The notes under the pieces were generated by a model. That model ran no database searches, was not told the DNA's origin, and was given only the letters and a program-made list of their open reading frames with translations. A DNA stretch of 64,000 nucleotides, from NCBI RefSeq assembly GCF_036324505.1, contig NC_086349.1:19362247-19426246 (forward strand), given 5' to 3'. The translations under genes were made by a program, and so were the position numbers. Shown here one piece after another: positions 13,101 to 47,404 of the stretch; the first letter of the stretch is position 1, and every line of letters begins with the position of its first letter. This DNA is from Eleginops maclovinus (taxonomy: Eukaryota > Chordata > Actinopteri > Perciformes > Eleginopidae).

Positions 13101-14873
13101 AAATATGGCACCATGTTTAGTATTATTCACCACTGAAACCCCTAAGGAAATAAATACAGCACTTGTTTAATTTGAAGTTGTGCAATGAAAATGAGCCTAA
13201 GCTTAGTATAAGTTATTTTCCTATTAGAATAGATAGGTAAATGCTATCCGGGAAAACAGACTTTCCATTGTTTTTCCTGGACCACCGCCAGCTTGAAAAG
13301 ACTGATTATGAATTGTTCTTCAAAAGACAGGATGTGCGAGAAGGTAAAAGGAAGATGTTTCATGAAATAGTATCAACCTAACTATTCCATTACTAGGCTA
13401 TAATTCAACACACTGTGATGTAGTTTAATGTATGGGTTAAAGCATTTTATGATTCAGATTTCTTTTCAATTCAACCACCTGTAATCACGTAATTGAACAG
13501 AGAGGTAGAAAAGTGTTGATTATAAATTCTCACATACCTTCAGTGTCTCCCTCTAGGCCCTGAGGCTGGTAGTTGAGGAGGGTTTGGGGTTGTCTTTGGG
13601 GCTGCTCTCCATCCTCCCTCATCCTGACTGGCGCTATGCTGGTGGGACTGAACTGTACTGTGGGATATGAGGCCTGCTCATCTTTGCCGAGTAGCTGTCC
13701 ATCCTCCATTGACACTTTTTCTTGTTCCTTATGAACTGCAGGATGGAACTCGGCATTACTTCCCATGTGACTAGCTTGATTATGTTTGTGATGCCTGGCC
13801 CCATTGTTTGCACGTGCGGTGTGTGTTGTGTCCTCCACTCCGTTTCTACCACTGTTATGTCTACTGTTCCTTTCACCAATTTCCTGCTGCGTCCTGCGGT
13901 TCTCTGTCACTCTCTGTGTGCTGGTGGTTGTAAGTAAAGTAGAAGTTTCTCTCTGAGCCCCTGTAGTGGTTGGATCCGAGTTTTGTGTGACCTCAGCCTC
14001 ACTTCTCCTCTCTGAGTCAGAGCTTTTTTGTGTCTCCCTCAGCTCATGTCTCTCGTCATCATGCGAGCTGAATGAAGTGGAGCTTGACTCTGGTAAATCT
14101 GGGGATGTTGTAGTAGATTCCGGTGGTTGGGCCAGGTCTTGGATGGTGGAAGAAGTCGACTCTGCCAATACGGAGTCATAATCCCCTGTGCCAAAACTGG
14201 GTGGGTCCTGTTTATACAGTGGTAAAGTATTTCCCAATGCCAGGTTGGAAAATGGTTCTACAGGACTTGTTTGTCTGTTGTCATGGTGGCTGCCTATGTC
14301 TCTCAAAGGGCTGTTGTTCTCAGTAGTTGTAACCCGCATGGGCTTATTAGAACTATGAGGGTCACAATCGGGGATAGGCGAACACATTAACCTTCCCCCA
14401 TCATTCGGACAGTGGCAGACCTGGCACCGCTCCAACTGAAACGAGTGCCCCGCTTCGTAGTTCTTCTTGCCATGGGTGCAGCCAATTTGACTACATTGAG
14501 GACATCCATCTGCAGGTTGTAAAACATCAATGCAGTTTTGGGGGATTTCAGGGCACGGAATAAAATGACACTCTATCTTCCCTCCTCCGGCAGGACAGGA
14601 GCATTCAGTACTTCCGAAATCCACAAAGTAAGATTCCCCTTCTGGGACTTTCCCCCTCCGGAAGCCTGCTTGGATGCAGTCATAGTGTTGGTAACCCTCA
14701 CAGGTACATCCCTTTTGTTTACAGGTGGGACAGCAGGCACCGTTCTCTAAAACCGTTTCGATGCAGCCCTGGATATCCTGACAGTCCACGCCTGTGCAGT
14801 CTTTCTGGCTTAGACAGATGTCCATGCACAGAATCATATAACATAAAAACGATGATGCCCTCTGAATGTTCAT
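1067..14873 (-). CDS. fbln2: Fibulin-2, 5' two thirds of the coding region (gene continues beyond the left edge)
   Basis: Extracellular matrix and basement-membrane glycoprotein. Coding exons in transcript order (minus strand): 14873-13538, 7622-7508, 6473-6344, 4839-4638, 4006-3788, 2721-2611, 2056-1955, 1198-1067. Junction phases are 1,2,0,1,1,1,1 and all agree, giving 2347 nt, about 782 residues. Domains in order are a signal peptide, a Cys-rich N-domain (residues about 24-170), a Cys-free Ser/Thr-rich segment (about 175-445), three anaphylatoxin-like modules with CC pairs, then EGF-1 to EGF-3. A Cys-rich plus long Cys-free N-domain ahead of anaphylatoxin modules is characteristic of fibulin-2; fibulin-1 lacks it. 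The exon 1067-1198 donor leads off the window, so the remaining calcium-binding EGF modules and the fibulin C-module are not seen. The nup210/iqsec1 neighbourhood supports the assignment. Confidence 0.95.
1955..2056 (-). CDS. fbln2: fbln2 EGF-2 (non-calcium-binding type)
   Basis: Acceptor TTTCTCAG, 102 nt, phase 1-1, donor GAGG-GTAAGG. It encodes NGPCEQHCTSVGGRPQC, then SCFPGYSLMANGCSCE. It lacks the D-x-N-E calcium-binding start, as in mammalian EGF-2. An additional cysteine sits two residues before the last canonical one (codon at 1965-1967), giving seven cysteines counting the one from the preceding exon. Confidence 0.92.
2611..2721 (-). CDS. fbln2: fbln2 inter-EGF linker exon
   Basis: Acceptor TTCCTACAG, 111 nt, phase 1-1, donor GAAG-GTTAGA. 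It encodes a Glu-rich stretch, then a Pro/Ser/Thr-rich stretch, and ends PLNPCEG, supplying the first cysteine of EGF-2. A similarly placed low-complexity insert before EGF-2 is known in mammalian fibulin-2. The donor has T at +3, weaker than consensus, but the phase and family layout support it. Confidence 0.82.
3093..3470 (-). repeat. LINE-like 3' tail plus degenerate AT-rich tandem array
   Basis: GATTCAAGATTCAAGATTCAAG followed by CTTTATTTATCCAGAGGGAAATTG is the inverted 3' end of a common fish non-LTR element with a (CTTGAAT)n tail. 3180-3460 holds degenerate ACTAAATATA(A) units. Lies in the fbln2 intron between the EGF-1 exon and the linker exon. Confidence 0.6.
3788..4006 (-). CDS. fbln2: fbln2 linker plus EGF-1 (calcium-binding type)
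   Basis: Acceptor TTCTGTAG and donor CCAG-GTAAAT bound 219 nt in phase 1-1. After an acidic linker it encodes a six-cysteine EGF module beginning EDMNEC, with CVNTPGSYRC (matching the Asn/Asp beta-hydroxylation pattern C-x-N-x4-Y-x-C) and CECFPGYVLQ. The calcium-binding D-x-N-E start has Met at the second position. The symmetrical 1-1 phase is typical of EGF exons. Confidence 0.93.
4638..4839 (-). CDS. fbln2: fbln2 anaphylatoxin-like module 3 exon
   Basis: Acceptor CCTTTAG is followed by 202 nt beginning ECCDCCSLGLQLRREGYRC and containing HVFVTCCEGE, the third anaphylatoxin-like module, then a Pro/Ser/Glu-rich linker. Two donors are close together (AAG-GTACCG at 4637 and ACC-GTAAAC at 4631). 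Only the first gives phase 1 and joins in frame to the first EGF exon. A 217-residue open frame on the opposite strand here is a shadow. Confidence 0.9.
4840..6343 (-). other. fbln2 intron between anaphylatoxin modules 2 and 3 (GC-AG type)
   Basis: 1504 bp. Starts GCAAGC and ends CCTTTAG on the minus strand. No exon or clear repeat was recognised inside. Confidence 0.6.
6344..6473 (-). CDS. fbln2: fbln2 anaphylatoxin-like module 2 exon
   Basis: Acceptor CTGCCAG is followed by 130 nt, entering in phase 2 and leaving in phase 0 after a Tyr-Lys pair. It encodes QQQCCRGSLGESRC, then GNMCQEDASDKCGIDSYK. The only donor that keeps the family-typical junction (YK followed by a CC-x-CC motif) is AAG-GCAAGC, a GC rather than GT dinucleotide at 6343-6342. 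Confidence 0.88.
7508..7622 (-). CDS. fbln2: fbln2 anaphylatoxin-like module 1 exon
   Basis: Acceptor TTCATTATAG is followed by 115 nt and donor CTG-GTAAGGC. In phase with the preceding exon it encodes a segment with KTCCETGEKWASANGHC followed by HSICW, the first four cysteines of an anaphylatoxin-like module. Its last CC pair lies in the next exon (QQQCC). Too short and interrupted to stand out as an open reading frame. Confidence 0.9.
7623..13537 (-). other. Large fbln2 intron between N-domain and anaphylatoxin exons
   Basis: 5.9 kb of AT-rich DNA. The flanking exons join directly in phase 1, so no missing exon is needed. It holds ordinary simple runs and a TATA-containing 18-bp palindrome (10807-10824). 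No gene was recognised on either strand. Confidence 0.6.
13538..14873 (-). CDS. fbln2: fbln2 first coding exon: signal peptide, Cys-rich and Cys-free N-domain
   Basis: This is the largest fbln2 exon (1336 nt). The chosen ATG (14873) is followed by a hydrophobic leader of about 22 residues ending near CLSQ, then VWC-like cysteine clusters containing CCPTC, CTCEGYQHYDC, CPAGGGKIEC and CQVCHC. From about residue 175 there are no cysteines and the chain becomes rich in Ser, Thr, Gln and acidic residues, as in the fibulin-2 Cys-free segment. The exon ends in a good donor (GAAG then GTATGTG, intron starting at 13537), leaving phase 1. Open reading in this frame runs only three codons past the donor. 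Confidence 0.95.
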
Positions 14874-14975
14874 TTTGCCTTTAAAAAGTTGAGTATTTAA
14901 AGTCAGTTCTTCAAAGTAAGCTTCTCTTCAGGCTAGATTTTATTCCAGATGATGAATCATTTTATGTCCTTAAGC
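14874..14975 (-). other. fbln2: Candidate fbln2 5'UTR part of exon 2, with a short uORF
   Basis: Between acceptor CTTTCACAG (ending 14976) and the fbln2 ATG (14873). It contains one upstream ATG at 14960 opening a six-codon reading frame that closes before the main start. Boundaries depend on the inferred acceptor. Confidence 0.45.
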
Positions 14976-17156
14976 CTGTGAAAGTGAACAGCGGTTAATG
15001 ATATATTTGCAGTACAAATATGTCTGGTGTTGATAACAATCAGTGTGTTATTTCTTTTGGTTTATTTTCACAGTTATTATCAAAATCACATGTGTTAACT
15101 TAATAACCTGTCTGTTATAATTTGGCCACCCGCCAAAGGTACATTTTTCCACGCTTGGGCACTACAGGGGTGTAAAGCTGTGGTTTATATTTGATTGCAC
15201 ATGGAAATTTGGCCAAATGTAAGAATAACTGACGGAAATATGTCCAAAAATAAACATAATAGATTTTGCCAGATTTGAAAAAACAATACTGAAATAACAA
15301 AACCTCCCTTCTATGACAATAATAAAGGTTGCAATACAAACTTTTGTGCAGAGAACTGTTTATCCAAGTTATCTTTTTGCAGCATGTGTTAGTGTATTCT
15401 CATGAAATATTTAGCAAATACTATACGGTCATTTGAGTCCATTGTTCATTTGTTCCTATAATAGCTGGTGGAACACAAACAGTTTCAGCAAACTGTGCTC
15501 TTGCAGGGATAACACACCCCTGATAAACTAGCAAAATAACAACATAATTCTTGTAGCAAAATATTCAATATTGTAAGAATAATATAATAATAAAGTATTG
15601 AAATGAATGGATTTAATGAAGCTCTTCTTTGTGCGTCGTACTGTGCAGAGTGGCAGCACAAAGTCAGAATGTGGCAGGCCTGATCCAGTGAGTAGGTGAT
15701 GTGACTTCAAATCAGCACTCACATTCAGAACCAGGTGTTTTCTATTTCACTTGTCCTGTTTTTCTTTGTTGCTTTCTTTTGTGTGCAATTGCAAGAGACC
15801 TATGTGATATTTCATGCCTTAAAATGTGGTCCAAAATCAGCGATTATCTCAGAATTCTTCTGCATGACAAACTTGTCTAAAGACATTTTCTCCTGACGTG
15901 TTTCTTACTAATTTCAGTGGAGCTCTTTCCACAGACTATTTTTTGATCACATTCTTCCCGAACTGCATGTCCTTGGAAAAGGTTCCCACTAAAAGAGGAG
16001 CAGCTACACAGGATAAACCATGTTTACAGTTTGTTCAATAGAAACAGTCTGTGGTATTGGAAGAATGGAGCTCTTTTTGCAACATACAGTATCTGCATGT
16101 GATTAGGTCAAGCCTGATGCCTTTTGACCATTCAAATGTAATGCAGGAACCTGATTATTTCGAGTGCATCTACCTGACTATGCACCAATATTTTGGAAAC
16201 TGATTCCAGTCTTTGGGCTGAGTAAAACATGCAATGCATCAATATTAACACATCTAGAGTCATTTAACAGGATTTGGAGGATCAAAGTATACATAACATC
16301 TGCAGCTCTGTTTTATTTCATAAAGCAAGCAAAGATGCAAAACAACACACAAGTGCACGGTCGCTCTGTTTCGAGAATCAATTATGTCTTTGTGTGCTGC
16401 TGGTATAAAATCATTTTACCAGATCTTGAAGTCTTTAACAGGCACATGGCCCACTGCCTGGTTGTGTTTGTCTACAACATTCATAGAGAGAGAAAGGTAG
16501 AAATGTAGCAAAAAACAGCCACTGGGTGATAATGAACTATGTAGACTGAGAATGAAACATCTGGTTGTGACTTTAAAGACCTCAGGGCTGTGTTCTGTAA
16601 ATGAAAAGTAATCTGTTTGAGTGTTTGCTCAGCTATCAGCTCAGGGTATGTCCTATAAAGGATTTTAAACAGTGACTGTGAGCATAGCCATCCCTGTAGC
16701 CAAAATGTAACCTTTATCCTTTTTGCTAGCTGTGTGCACACGCACATAGGCACGTGCAAACTTACTTACTTATTCCTGAACCTGAACACTAAAACGTAAT
16801 TTCTTAAACAGAGTGGTAATGAATTAAAGTATAACTCCATTTTCATTTGGAGAGTATAGCAGCATTTAGGGTGTTCAACAAGAGTCAAGTCTTTGAAGTC
16901 GTATAGCGTCACTGTAAATAGAGCATATACCCTGGAAAAATAAAGCGATTTAAAGCGTTTATTTAATCCGTCGGGATAGGATTTTAGCAGGAACATCAGA
17001 TTCAGCCTACAAAAAATTAACTGTTTAAAACACGATTAAAAACTATGACAGTATTGATCACCGAACGTATGATCTAAATATCCGTCCCTGTATGTCAGTC
17101 ATTATATCAACCGTGCAATTGCGTACGTTTCTAGCCATAAAAATCACGTTGCCTAC
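14976..17156 (-). other. Presumed fbln2 intron 1 (5'UTR intron)
   Basis: About 2.2 kb, starting GTAGGC and ending TTCACTTTCACAG on the minus strand. No coding exon or clear repeat seen. Existence depends on the inferred 5'UTR exon. Confidence 0.4.
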
Positions 17157-17240
17157 CTTGCGTCTCTGACCTTGCTGCGCTGCTGTGCTCCTGAAGGAAA
17201 CTTGTGCGTAAAGTTTTTTTCCCTGGCTCCAGTTTGGGAG
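17157..17240 (-). other. fbln2: Candidate fbln2 5'UTR exon 1
   Basis: On the minus strand a GC-rich block ends in a consensus donor (GCAAG-GTAGGC, intron from 17156). A matching acceptor lies about 2.2 kb downstream (TTCACTTTCACAG, exon from 14975), 102 nt before the fbln2 ATG. The right boundary (transcription start) is a guess. No coding potential is seen. A shorter alternative acceptor (TTTTAAAG, exon from 14878) also exists. Confidence 0.5.
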
Positions 17241-17285
17241 GCTGGGAGCGCCCTCGCTCCCCTCTTTTAGGGGGGCGGGACAAGC
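17241..17285 (-). promoter_or_regulatory. Candidate fbln2 core promoter
   Basis: A GC-rich island in an AT-rich surround. It has a GC box (GGGGGCGGG, 17271-17279), a TAAAAG stretch flanked by G/C runs, and a perfect 7-bp inverted repeat (GGGAGCG, CCCT loop, CGCTCCC; 17244-17261). It sits immediately upstream of the candidate 5'UTR exon. No canonical TATA box. Activity is inferred from position and composition only. Confidence 0.4.
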
Positions 17286-17335
17286 TTGTATAGGATATGT
17301 ATGTTGTAAATTGTGTGTTTTCTTTATATTAATAT

Positions 17336-17380
17336 TAGTTTCCCCTCTGTGGGACGAATAAAGGGATTCTGATTCTGAGA
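17336..17380 (+). repeat. LINE-like 3' tail just upstream of the fbln2 promoter
   Basis: TTTCCCCTCTGTGGGACGAA then TAAAGGGATTCTGATTCTGA, a non-LTR retroposon 3' end with a (GATTCT)n tail, within about 100 bp of the presumed fbln2 transcription start. Confidence 0.5.
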
Positions 17381-18813
17381 ATATGATTCAACTTTCGAAA
17401 TGCTTTCTGTTCCCTTTTCTGCATTTAAATCACCCAAAGTACAAGAAATGACTCAAGTAGAGACTTCAGTGGGAAATGTGTTGTCCACCTAAATAATTGT
17501 GATGATCTAAACAGTTTATTAGGACACTGTGTATATGAATGATCATACACAATACAAAACAATGCGTCTGGTTTTATAATCTTGAAAGAAAAAAAAAATC
17601 CTAGAATAAATATTTTTTATAGCTGGTATTTGAACATTTGCTGCACAGCTTTTCATTAGCTGCTAAATGATTGGCTTATTTGCTGTTTTCAAGCCACAAG
17701 ATAAATTAAGCTCATACAATAATCATTAGACAGTACATGATGTCCGTGATCTTTGTCAACAGAGCTTATTAGTTTAATTTTATTACAGCTGCAATTACTG
17801 GAATTTGACATACTGCATGGTACAAAGGTCTGTCCCAAACAGACAGTCAGTATCTCCGCTTTTGTCTTGGTCTGATCTTCAGCATCATTGAGTCCCTATA
17901 GTGAGAATAAATATAGACAAAAGCTGCCTCATGAATAGACTGATCAGACAGGCACACAGGCACTGGGGCCATTGATCATTTCGTTGTAGGGGTCTCCCTT
18001 GACTAATCAATGACAGAGATGAGTCAGTGGCCCCATTATTAGTTTTCTCTTTTCATTATAATCAAATGCATGCCCAACTGCACCAGTCACATACTAGGAA
18101 GACCCCCCAGATTCTCATGAACGTCTTTCCTGATTAAATGAAATGTTAATTTTGTACATAATTCAGATTAAAAATGACTCTCCATTTTGCATATTTGTGA
18201 GAAGGGTATGGATCAAACCAACATGAATAACAACTTAGTAAGACCTTGATGACAGTACAGCTTTCCTTCAAGCACATCTACAGCTATGGATGTGACCTGC
18301 ATAATAACAACTGTATTGATTTTTTTCTGGTTCAATTTGAAATGTTATCTCAGTCTAACCTTTGCCTTTATGTCAAGCTGTTTTACACAGGAGGCACACA
18401 TGTGTGACGCAGGTACACTGAACCCAAGTTCAACTCGTGACTGACCCACTCATATGGTCATTAGTTACCTGGACACATGAGCTTAGTGGCCCCAGGAAAG
18501 TGCCCTGCTGTGTAGCCTAAAACGCAACCAAGCTGCAAACATAATCTGCCTACCCACAGAATGATAGGCAAGTACCAAAGGATATCAAATTTGACTATCT
18601 TTCACAGATGTGTTACAAATGTCAAGGATTACATAACACAAAATAGACAAGGTCACTTGCAGTAACATGTCTGATGCAATTTACTGTACTATTTTTTGTC
18701 AAAAATAGCACTTCAGAATTTAAATCCCTGGTGCCATTTGACAACTATACAGGATGCTTTCAGTTCTGAACACTTTCAACAGTCTCAACAAAAAAATAAA
18801 TCATCTCTGTTAT

Positions 18814-19011
18814 AAAAACCAGCAGTCAATGGCCCCGGCCGTGGTGCAACTGGCTGGCGACCCGGGTTTGATTCCCGACCCATGGTCCTTTCCAGATCCA
18901 ACCCAAACTCATTCTCCCACTTTCCTGTCACTCTCCACTGTCCTATCCGATTAAAGGCAAAAAGCCCCCAAAAAATATCTTTAAATTTTTTTTTCAAAAA
19001 TCAGCAGTCAA
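18814..19011 (+). mobile_element. tRNA-derived SINE with target-site duplication
   Basis: The body (18830-18995) starts with a tRNA-related head containing GGCCGTGGTGCAACTGG and a B-box-like GGTTTGATTCC. A body follows with TTCCTGTCACTCTCCACTG and ATTAAAGGCAAAAAGCCCCC, and it ends in an A/T-rich tail. It is flanked by AAAAACCAGCAGTCAA (18814-18829) and AAAAATCAGCAGTCAA (18996-19011), a 16-bp duplication with one mismatch, indicating a fairly young retroposition between fbln2 and nup210. Confidence 0.85.
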
Positions 19012-22000
19012 ACAGAAATAGATCCCTAAATGCCTTATAGGTTTGGAGTGTGTGAGGCCCTCTGGCCTCCAGATAGATGGCCTAATGTCACAGGTAGGGA
19101 CCAAATGGCCCTTTCCTCCCTGTGTAAAGGGTATTTGACCTCCCCTTACTCTGATGGTGCCAGAAACCCTTAGTTCAGTAACTGCTCTCAGCCTGTGAGA
19201 TAATGTCATCTGACACGCAGTAATTCGGGAGATGTAATTGCACCCCACACTGTTGTAATTTCCCATTCATGCATGTTCGAACGGTGACTTGTGCCCCTAC
19301 TAATTGCCGAAGCCCATTGACTGCAACCCTGTTACGTAATAATGTACCTTAATAGGCACTTTCTTTGTGTCACGAAAATATTGAACTAAAGATTAAAGTT
19401 TAATACACTGTGTTTATTATTTGTGCTCTGAGCAGAGTGAAGTCATTCTTACCTCAGTTGACAATAGACTGGCTTTAATATTCTTCAAGGTTTTCATTAA
19501 AACTGATGCCAGTGATGGTGACATCATTGTCTACTTGGGCCCCAATGCAGCAGGTGTTAACATTATCTGTCTATTGTGTGATCCATTGTCCTGATCTCCT
19601 GCTTTTGTTTAAACAGGTGGGTACAGTCTCAAAGTGTTTGCTGTAGCCTTTGTTAGGCTAGAGAGGCAGTGTGTGGGGGGTTCTAAATTGATATATTGTA
19701 TGCCTGGGCCCCTTCTCTGTTAATTGCAGGAGGGATTTTTAAGGAACTAGAATGTGAAATTCTATTTTTATATTATCAGCAAAGACAATTATGCAAAGAA
19801 TTATGCAAAAATGGCAACAAGTGCATACACATGATTATTCCTAATAATAGTGCTTTGGTAGCCATGTACCTCATGTGTGGTTTATGACCAATAAACACAT
19901 GTTCTCAAAAGTCCTTTTTACTTATGTACCCGACAATGTTCTCCAGCTACACTTCTGTGGGTCTTTAAAATGAAGTGAAAGGAGGAAGTCTTCAAAGCAA
20001 ACCAGCCAAGACAGGGCACTGTGACACTGCAGGGGGATACTCTCTGGGAAATTAAGACCCCATGTAATGCGGGGAAAGTGACTCCCCACCTGTATCTTGT
20101 AAAGACTTTCCAAGCTGTAGTTAAATGGCATGTCTGCTGTGGGGTTGCAGTTCCAGCCCAGCAGCTCTTTGCTAAGCCGGTATTAGTTACAGTAAGCTTC
20201 ACTTAGGCATTGAATATTTAACATATTTTAATGTGGTCTGATATTACTACCGTGGTTAAGTTAAATTCATCTAATGTCATTATTTATTCCCAAAAACCTA
20301 TTATTAGTATGATTTTATTTTATATGAATTTAAATGAGAAATGGATCTCTTTATGTGGTGTAGAAAAGTTCGTATAAATTAAATAGGGGTCACGTTAAAG
20401 CATTTAGGCTTGATTGCAGCACCATTATTTGACCTGGGTCATTAATGCATAAAGCTACAAATACAAACCCACTCAGCTGTGTCCACCTAATGCCTTCACC
20501 ATGGAAATTGCGAGGGAATTTACAGCACGTAGTAAAGAGTGTGTAAAGGGATTTGACACTTGAAGCACAGCTTTGTAGAATCACCCTGTTGTACTTTCTG
20601 TAGACTAACTTAATCCATCATTTAAAAAGATTAATCACTCTACTTCTCATGTTGATATTTAAGGAAATGATAGTATTGTTATAACTGGTAGAAATGTTTC
20701 ATTACATCAGATTGCAGTGAAAACACCAGAGTCATGATCCTCTGGACATTTGTAGTCTAGTCACACACAGAGTTGTTCCATCTCATCATTTAAACCAGGG
20801 CTCACTTTGTTGTCACTTTTTACACTCCTTGGAACACACATAGCTTCCCCAGGCAAAGGCTGATTTCACTGGATAGTAACACCTTTCAGCAGTTTTTACT
20901 GGGCCTCACACCTAGGGAACCTTCAAGCTGTGTACTTCCAGAAGCAGTCACCCATCAAAAGCCTATTAGATTTCTGGTAAAAGCCGAGCCCCTAGCTGAG
21001 AACATTGCCATTGAGTAAGAGTTTAAGTAAGCAACATTGCCTTCTGCACCCACTTGTTTGGACCAAGCCAGGCATGGTGGCCAACAAAAGTTCCCGACTT
21101 CACACCAGGAAGGATGTGACTACTGATGCATGCCAGATGAGGAGACACTAGTCGGAATTTTAAAGCAGCTGCAGCCATTTGCGACATAGGACAATATTTA
21201 ATACGGGTGTTTCTGCATGCTTTCAGTCTAAAAGCAGAGGTGAAAGGCTTTTGATGGTTTCAGGTGTGGTAATGCACCATCATTGCCCAATACAAAAGTG
21301 GGTGGCCGTTATACAGTATATGTTTCAGATTCAGATTCCCCTATTTTCATTGGATATAGTTAATGGTTGCTGAGTTAAGTCTGCCAGATTTGGGAAAAGG
21401 AATTTGGATAAAGATCTATCCATGGTCCAGTAACAACACTACAAGAACTCTTCCTTTGAATGAGTTCAGAATGCACATTTTGTCGTCTAGACCCAAGCCT
21501 CCATGTGAAGTGCTAGAGAAGCAGAGTGTGACATTCAGGTATTGTTTTCCATGTTCTTAGACATTACCTCATTGACGCCTAAGATCAATTGTACATGCAC
21601 TGCCCATTGACAGGATACCAAAATGAAACTAAATGTAGGGCTGAAGCCCACACAACTTTGCCAAAATAATTGAAAGCTGTGCTGTCTTCTCAGGTTTCAT
21701 TGCTCTGCTGCCATCATTGTACTGAAGAAAAATGCGTCATTTTATTTCAACAGAAAATAGCCTGAAAAAGTCACACTAAGTTGAAACAGCTGTCACTACA
21801 CAACGGTACCTTTGTAGTGTGAGGATACAGAACAGTATGTGTAGATTGCAGCAGTTGCAACTATATGGTTGTCATCAAAGACAGTCTTTTGCGACACCGC
21901 ACTAGCCAGTGATGGGCTTTCATTGCTAATGCATTCTGACTGAAACATTATGTCACCTCTGGCACGACTCAGCATTATGTAAAACACTTCAAAACCACAG

Positions 22001-22400
22001 TGTATTTGCTAATCACGCTGTGCATCTCTCTGTGTCTAGAAAACGAGAGGCACAGACAAGGAGGAGCACATCTGTAATAACTTCAAAGCGGATTAAAGAA
22101 TGGATCAGAAGTAATGCAGCAAAGTGATATCAGATAACTAACATTCACATTCTATCTCTGGAACAATTTTAAAGCCAAAAATGACCTCACAAATAGACAA
22201 ACAGAGGGGAAATTGGTATTGGATGCTCTAAGAGTTTGACACAGCATTAAACTGTCATACATATTTCCAAAAAATCTTTTACAAAATTCTTAATTATTTT
22301 TTTGTTTTAACAGTTTTTAAGAGTAACTTACCAGTACATCATTTTAATTTTGTGAATCCGTACTGTCCTGTTTTTCATTCTCACTCTGTTGTTGCTTAAA

Positions 22401-22450
22401 CTCCTGAATTTCCCCATGGGTATTAATAAAGGTACATCTTATCTTAATCT
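22401..22450 (+). repeat. L2-type LINE 3' tail in the fbln2-nup210 gap
   Basis: AATTTCCCCATGGGTATTAA then TAAAGG and ATCTTATCTTAATCT: a 3' terminus with a short (ATCTT) tail. No reverse-transcriptase coding sequence is visible upstream, so this is a 5'-truncated insertion. Confidence 0.6.
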
Positions 22451-23689
22451 CTTTTATTTGTTGGTAAATATTGCATTGTGTAAAGGCACTAATTACATTT
22501 TATTCTTTTTGCCATATCTTATAACAAAGTATCCTATTCTCTTTGCAGTCATCATCTATGCCTGTGTGAGGTAGCTGTCAGTGACACCTAGGGGGGAAAA
22601 GTTGTTCACTCCATGTTCTTGAATGAATGCTGAAGTCCCAGACAGCCAAAATCCGGGTGTATTTCAAAATTGCAAGAATGGCTGACTGGCATCCAAACTT
22701 TCATAATGTCCTGCTTTGACTAGTTATTCAGATTAATGTACAATTTATTATTGAAACAATACACATTACAACAGTAACAAAATCAATCAAACTTTTCTCA
22801 AATGAAACAATTACTTGTGTCAGCCAACTTCTAAATGCTCTGCTCTTCACAATTAATCACCATGCAGAGCAGACATTTCTTGCTTGGTTTGGCAGGCTAA
22901 TGTTTCATTTGTGTCCTAATGGCTGTCATTTGTCTTATGTGGTTGGAGTCGATGGACAGGTAGATCTAGTGGCTGTTTCAAGTATTAACTGAACCTTTAA
23001 GTTATCACTTGAGCAAATGTAAGCAATTAATCATATGTTTTTACATTGTGTATGCCAAGTGTCTAACCTAAAGGTCATTAATATATGTCCACCACTAAAT
23101 ATAGCACAAGAGGGACAACATATTAGAAATAACTCATTGTAGATCACACAGCACCACTACAACAGCCTTACATCTACACCTAAGATAAACACAGAACTTT
23201 TAGGTTGGATTTTAATTGTATGATGTGGTATCTTAATGGCCTTGCACCTGAATTAGAGTCAACTTCGTTGTTCCTCACTACAGCCCTGGAAAAGGGGATA
23301 CTATGCTCATTGAATTATGTGGGGATGAAAACCACCATCATGTTGTGCCATCTTTATGTCAACTACAACACAAAATTATTTAAATAATGTATATGATGTT
23401 AATCCTTCTTTTATTGACAGTGTGGCCATAGGGCAGTTTCACTAACAATTCAAAGCCCTTGTTTTTTCATGTTCATTTTGTAGCCTATTGCATATTCACA
23501 TCTTTTCTGTAATTGAATAAGATACCACAGACACAACACGCTGTTAACATTTAACAACTTTCAGGAATTATTATAGACTATTTGGTAATCATGTCTTGAA
23601 GCATGAGGTTTTTCAATTCATGTCTTTTCAATTCAGAAAATAAAAACACAAACTGTACCTTTAAGAAAAAGCGTCATCCTCCATGTTGA

Positions 23690-47404
<23,715 letters not shown>

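Larger units (their letters stand above)
17381..23689. other. Intergenic DNA between the divergent fbln2 and nup210 genes
   Basis: 6.3 kb containing the SINE at 18814-19011 and the LINE tail at 22401-22450. The open frames present are short, lack splice partners and show no recognisable domain. A non-repetitive stretch with an AP-1 site (TGAGTCA, 18020-18026) is a possible enhancer. No HDAC11-like deacetylase motif was found. Confidence 0.55.

Noticed and set aside
13634..14750. Several open frames on both strands within the fbln2 first coding exon
   Set aside because: All are alternative-frame shadows of a 1336-nt exon with clear fibulin-2 cysteine patterns.
17381..23689. HDAC11 or another gene between fbln2 and nup210
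   Set aside because: Open frames are all under about 95 codons, without domain motifs or matching splice phases.
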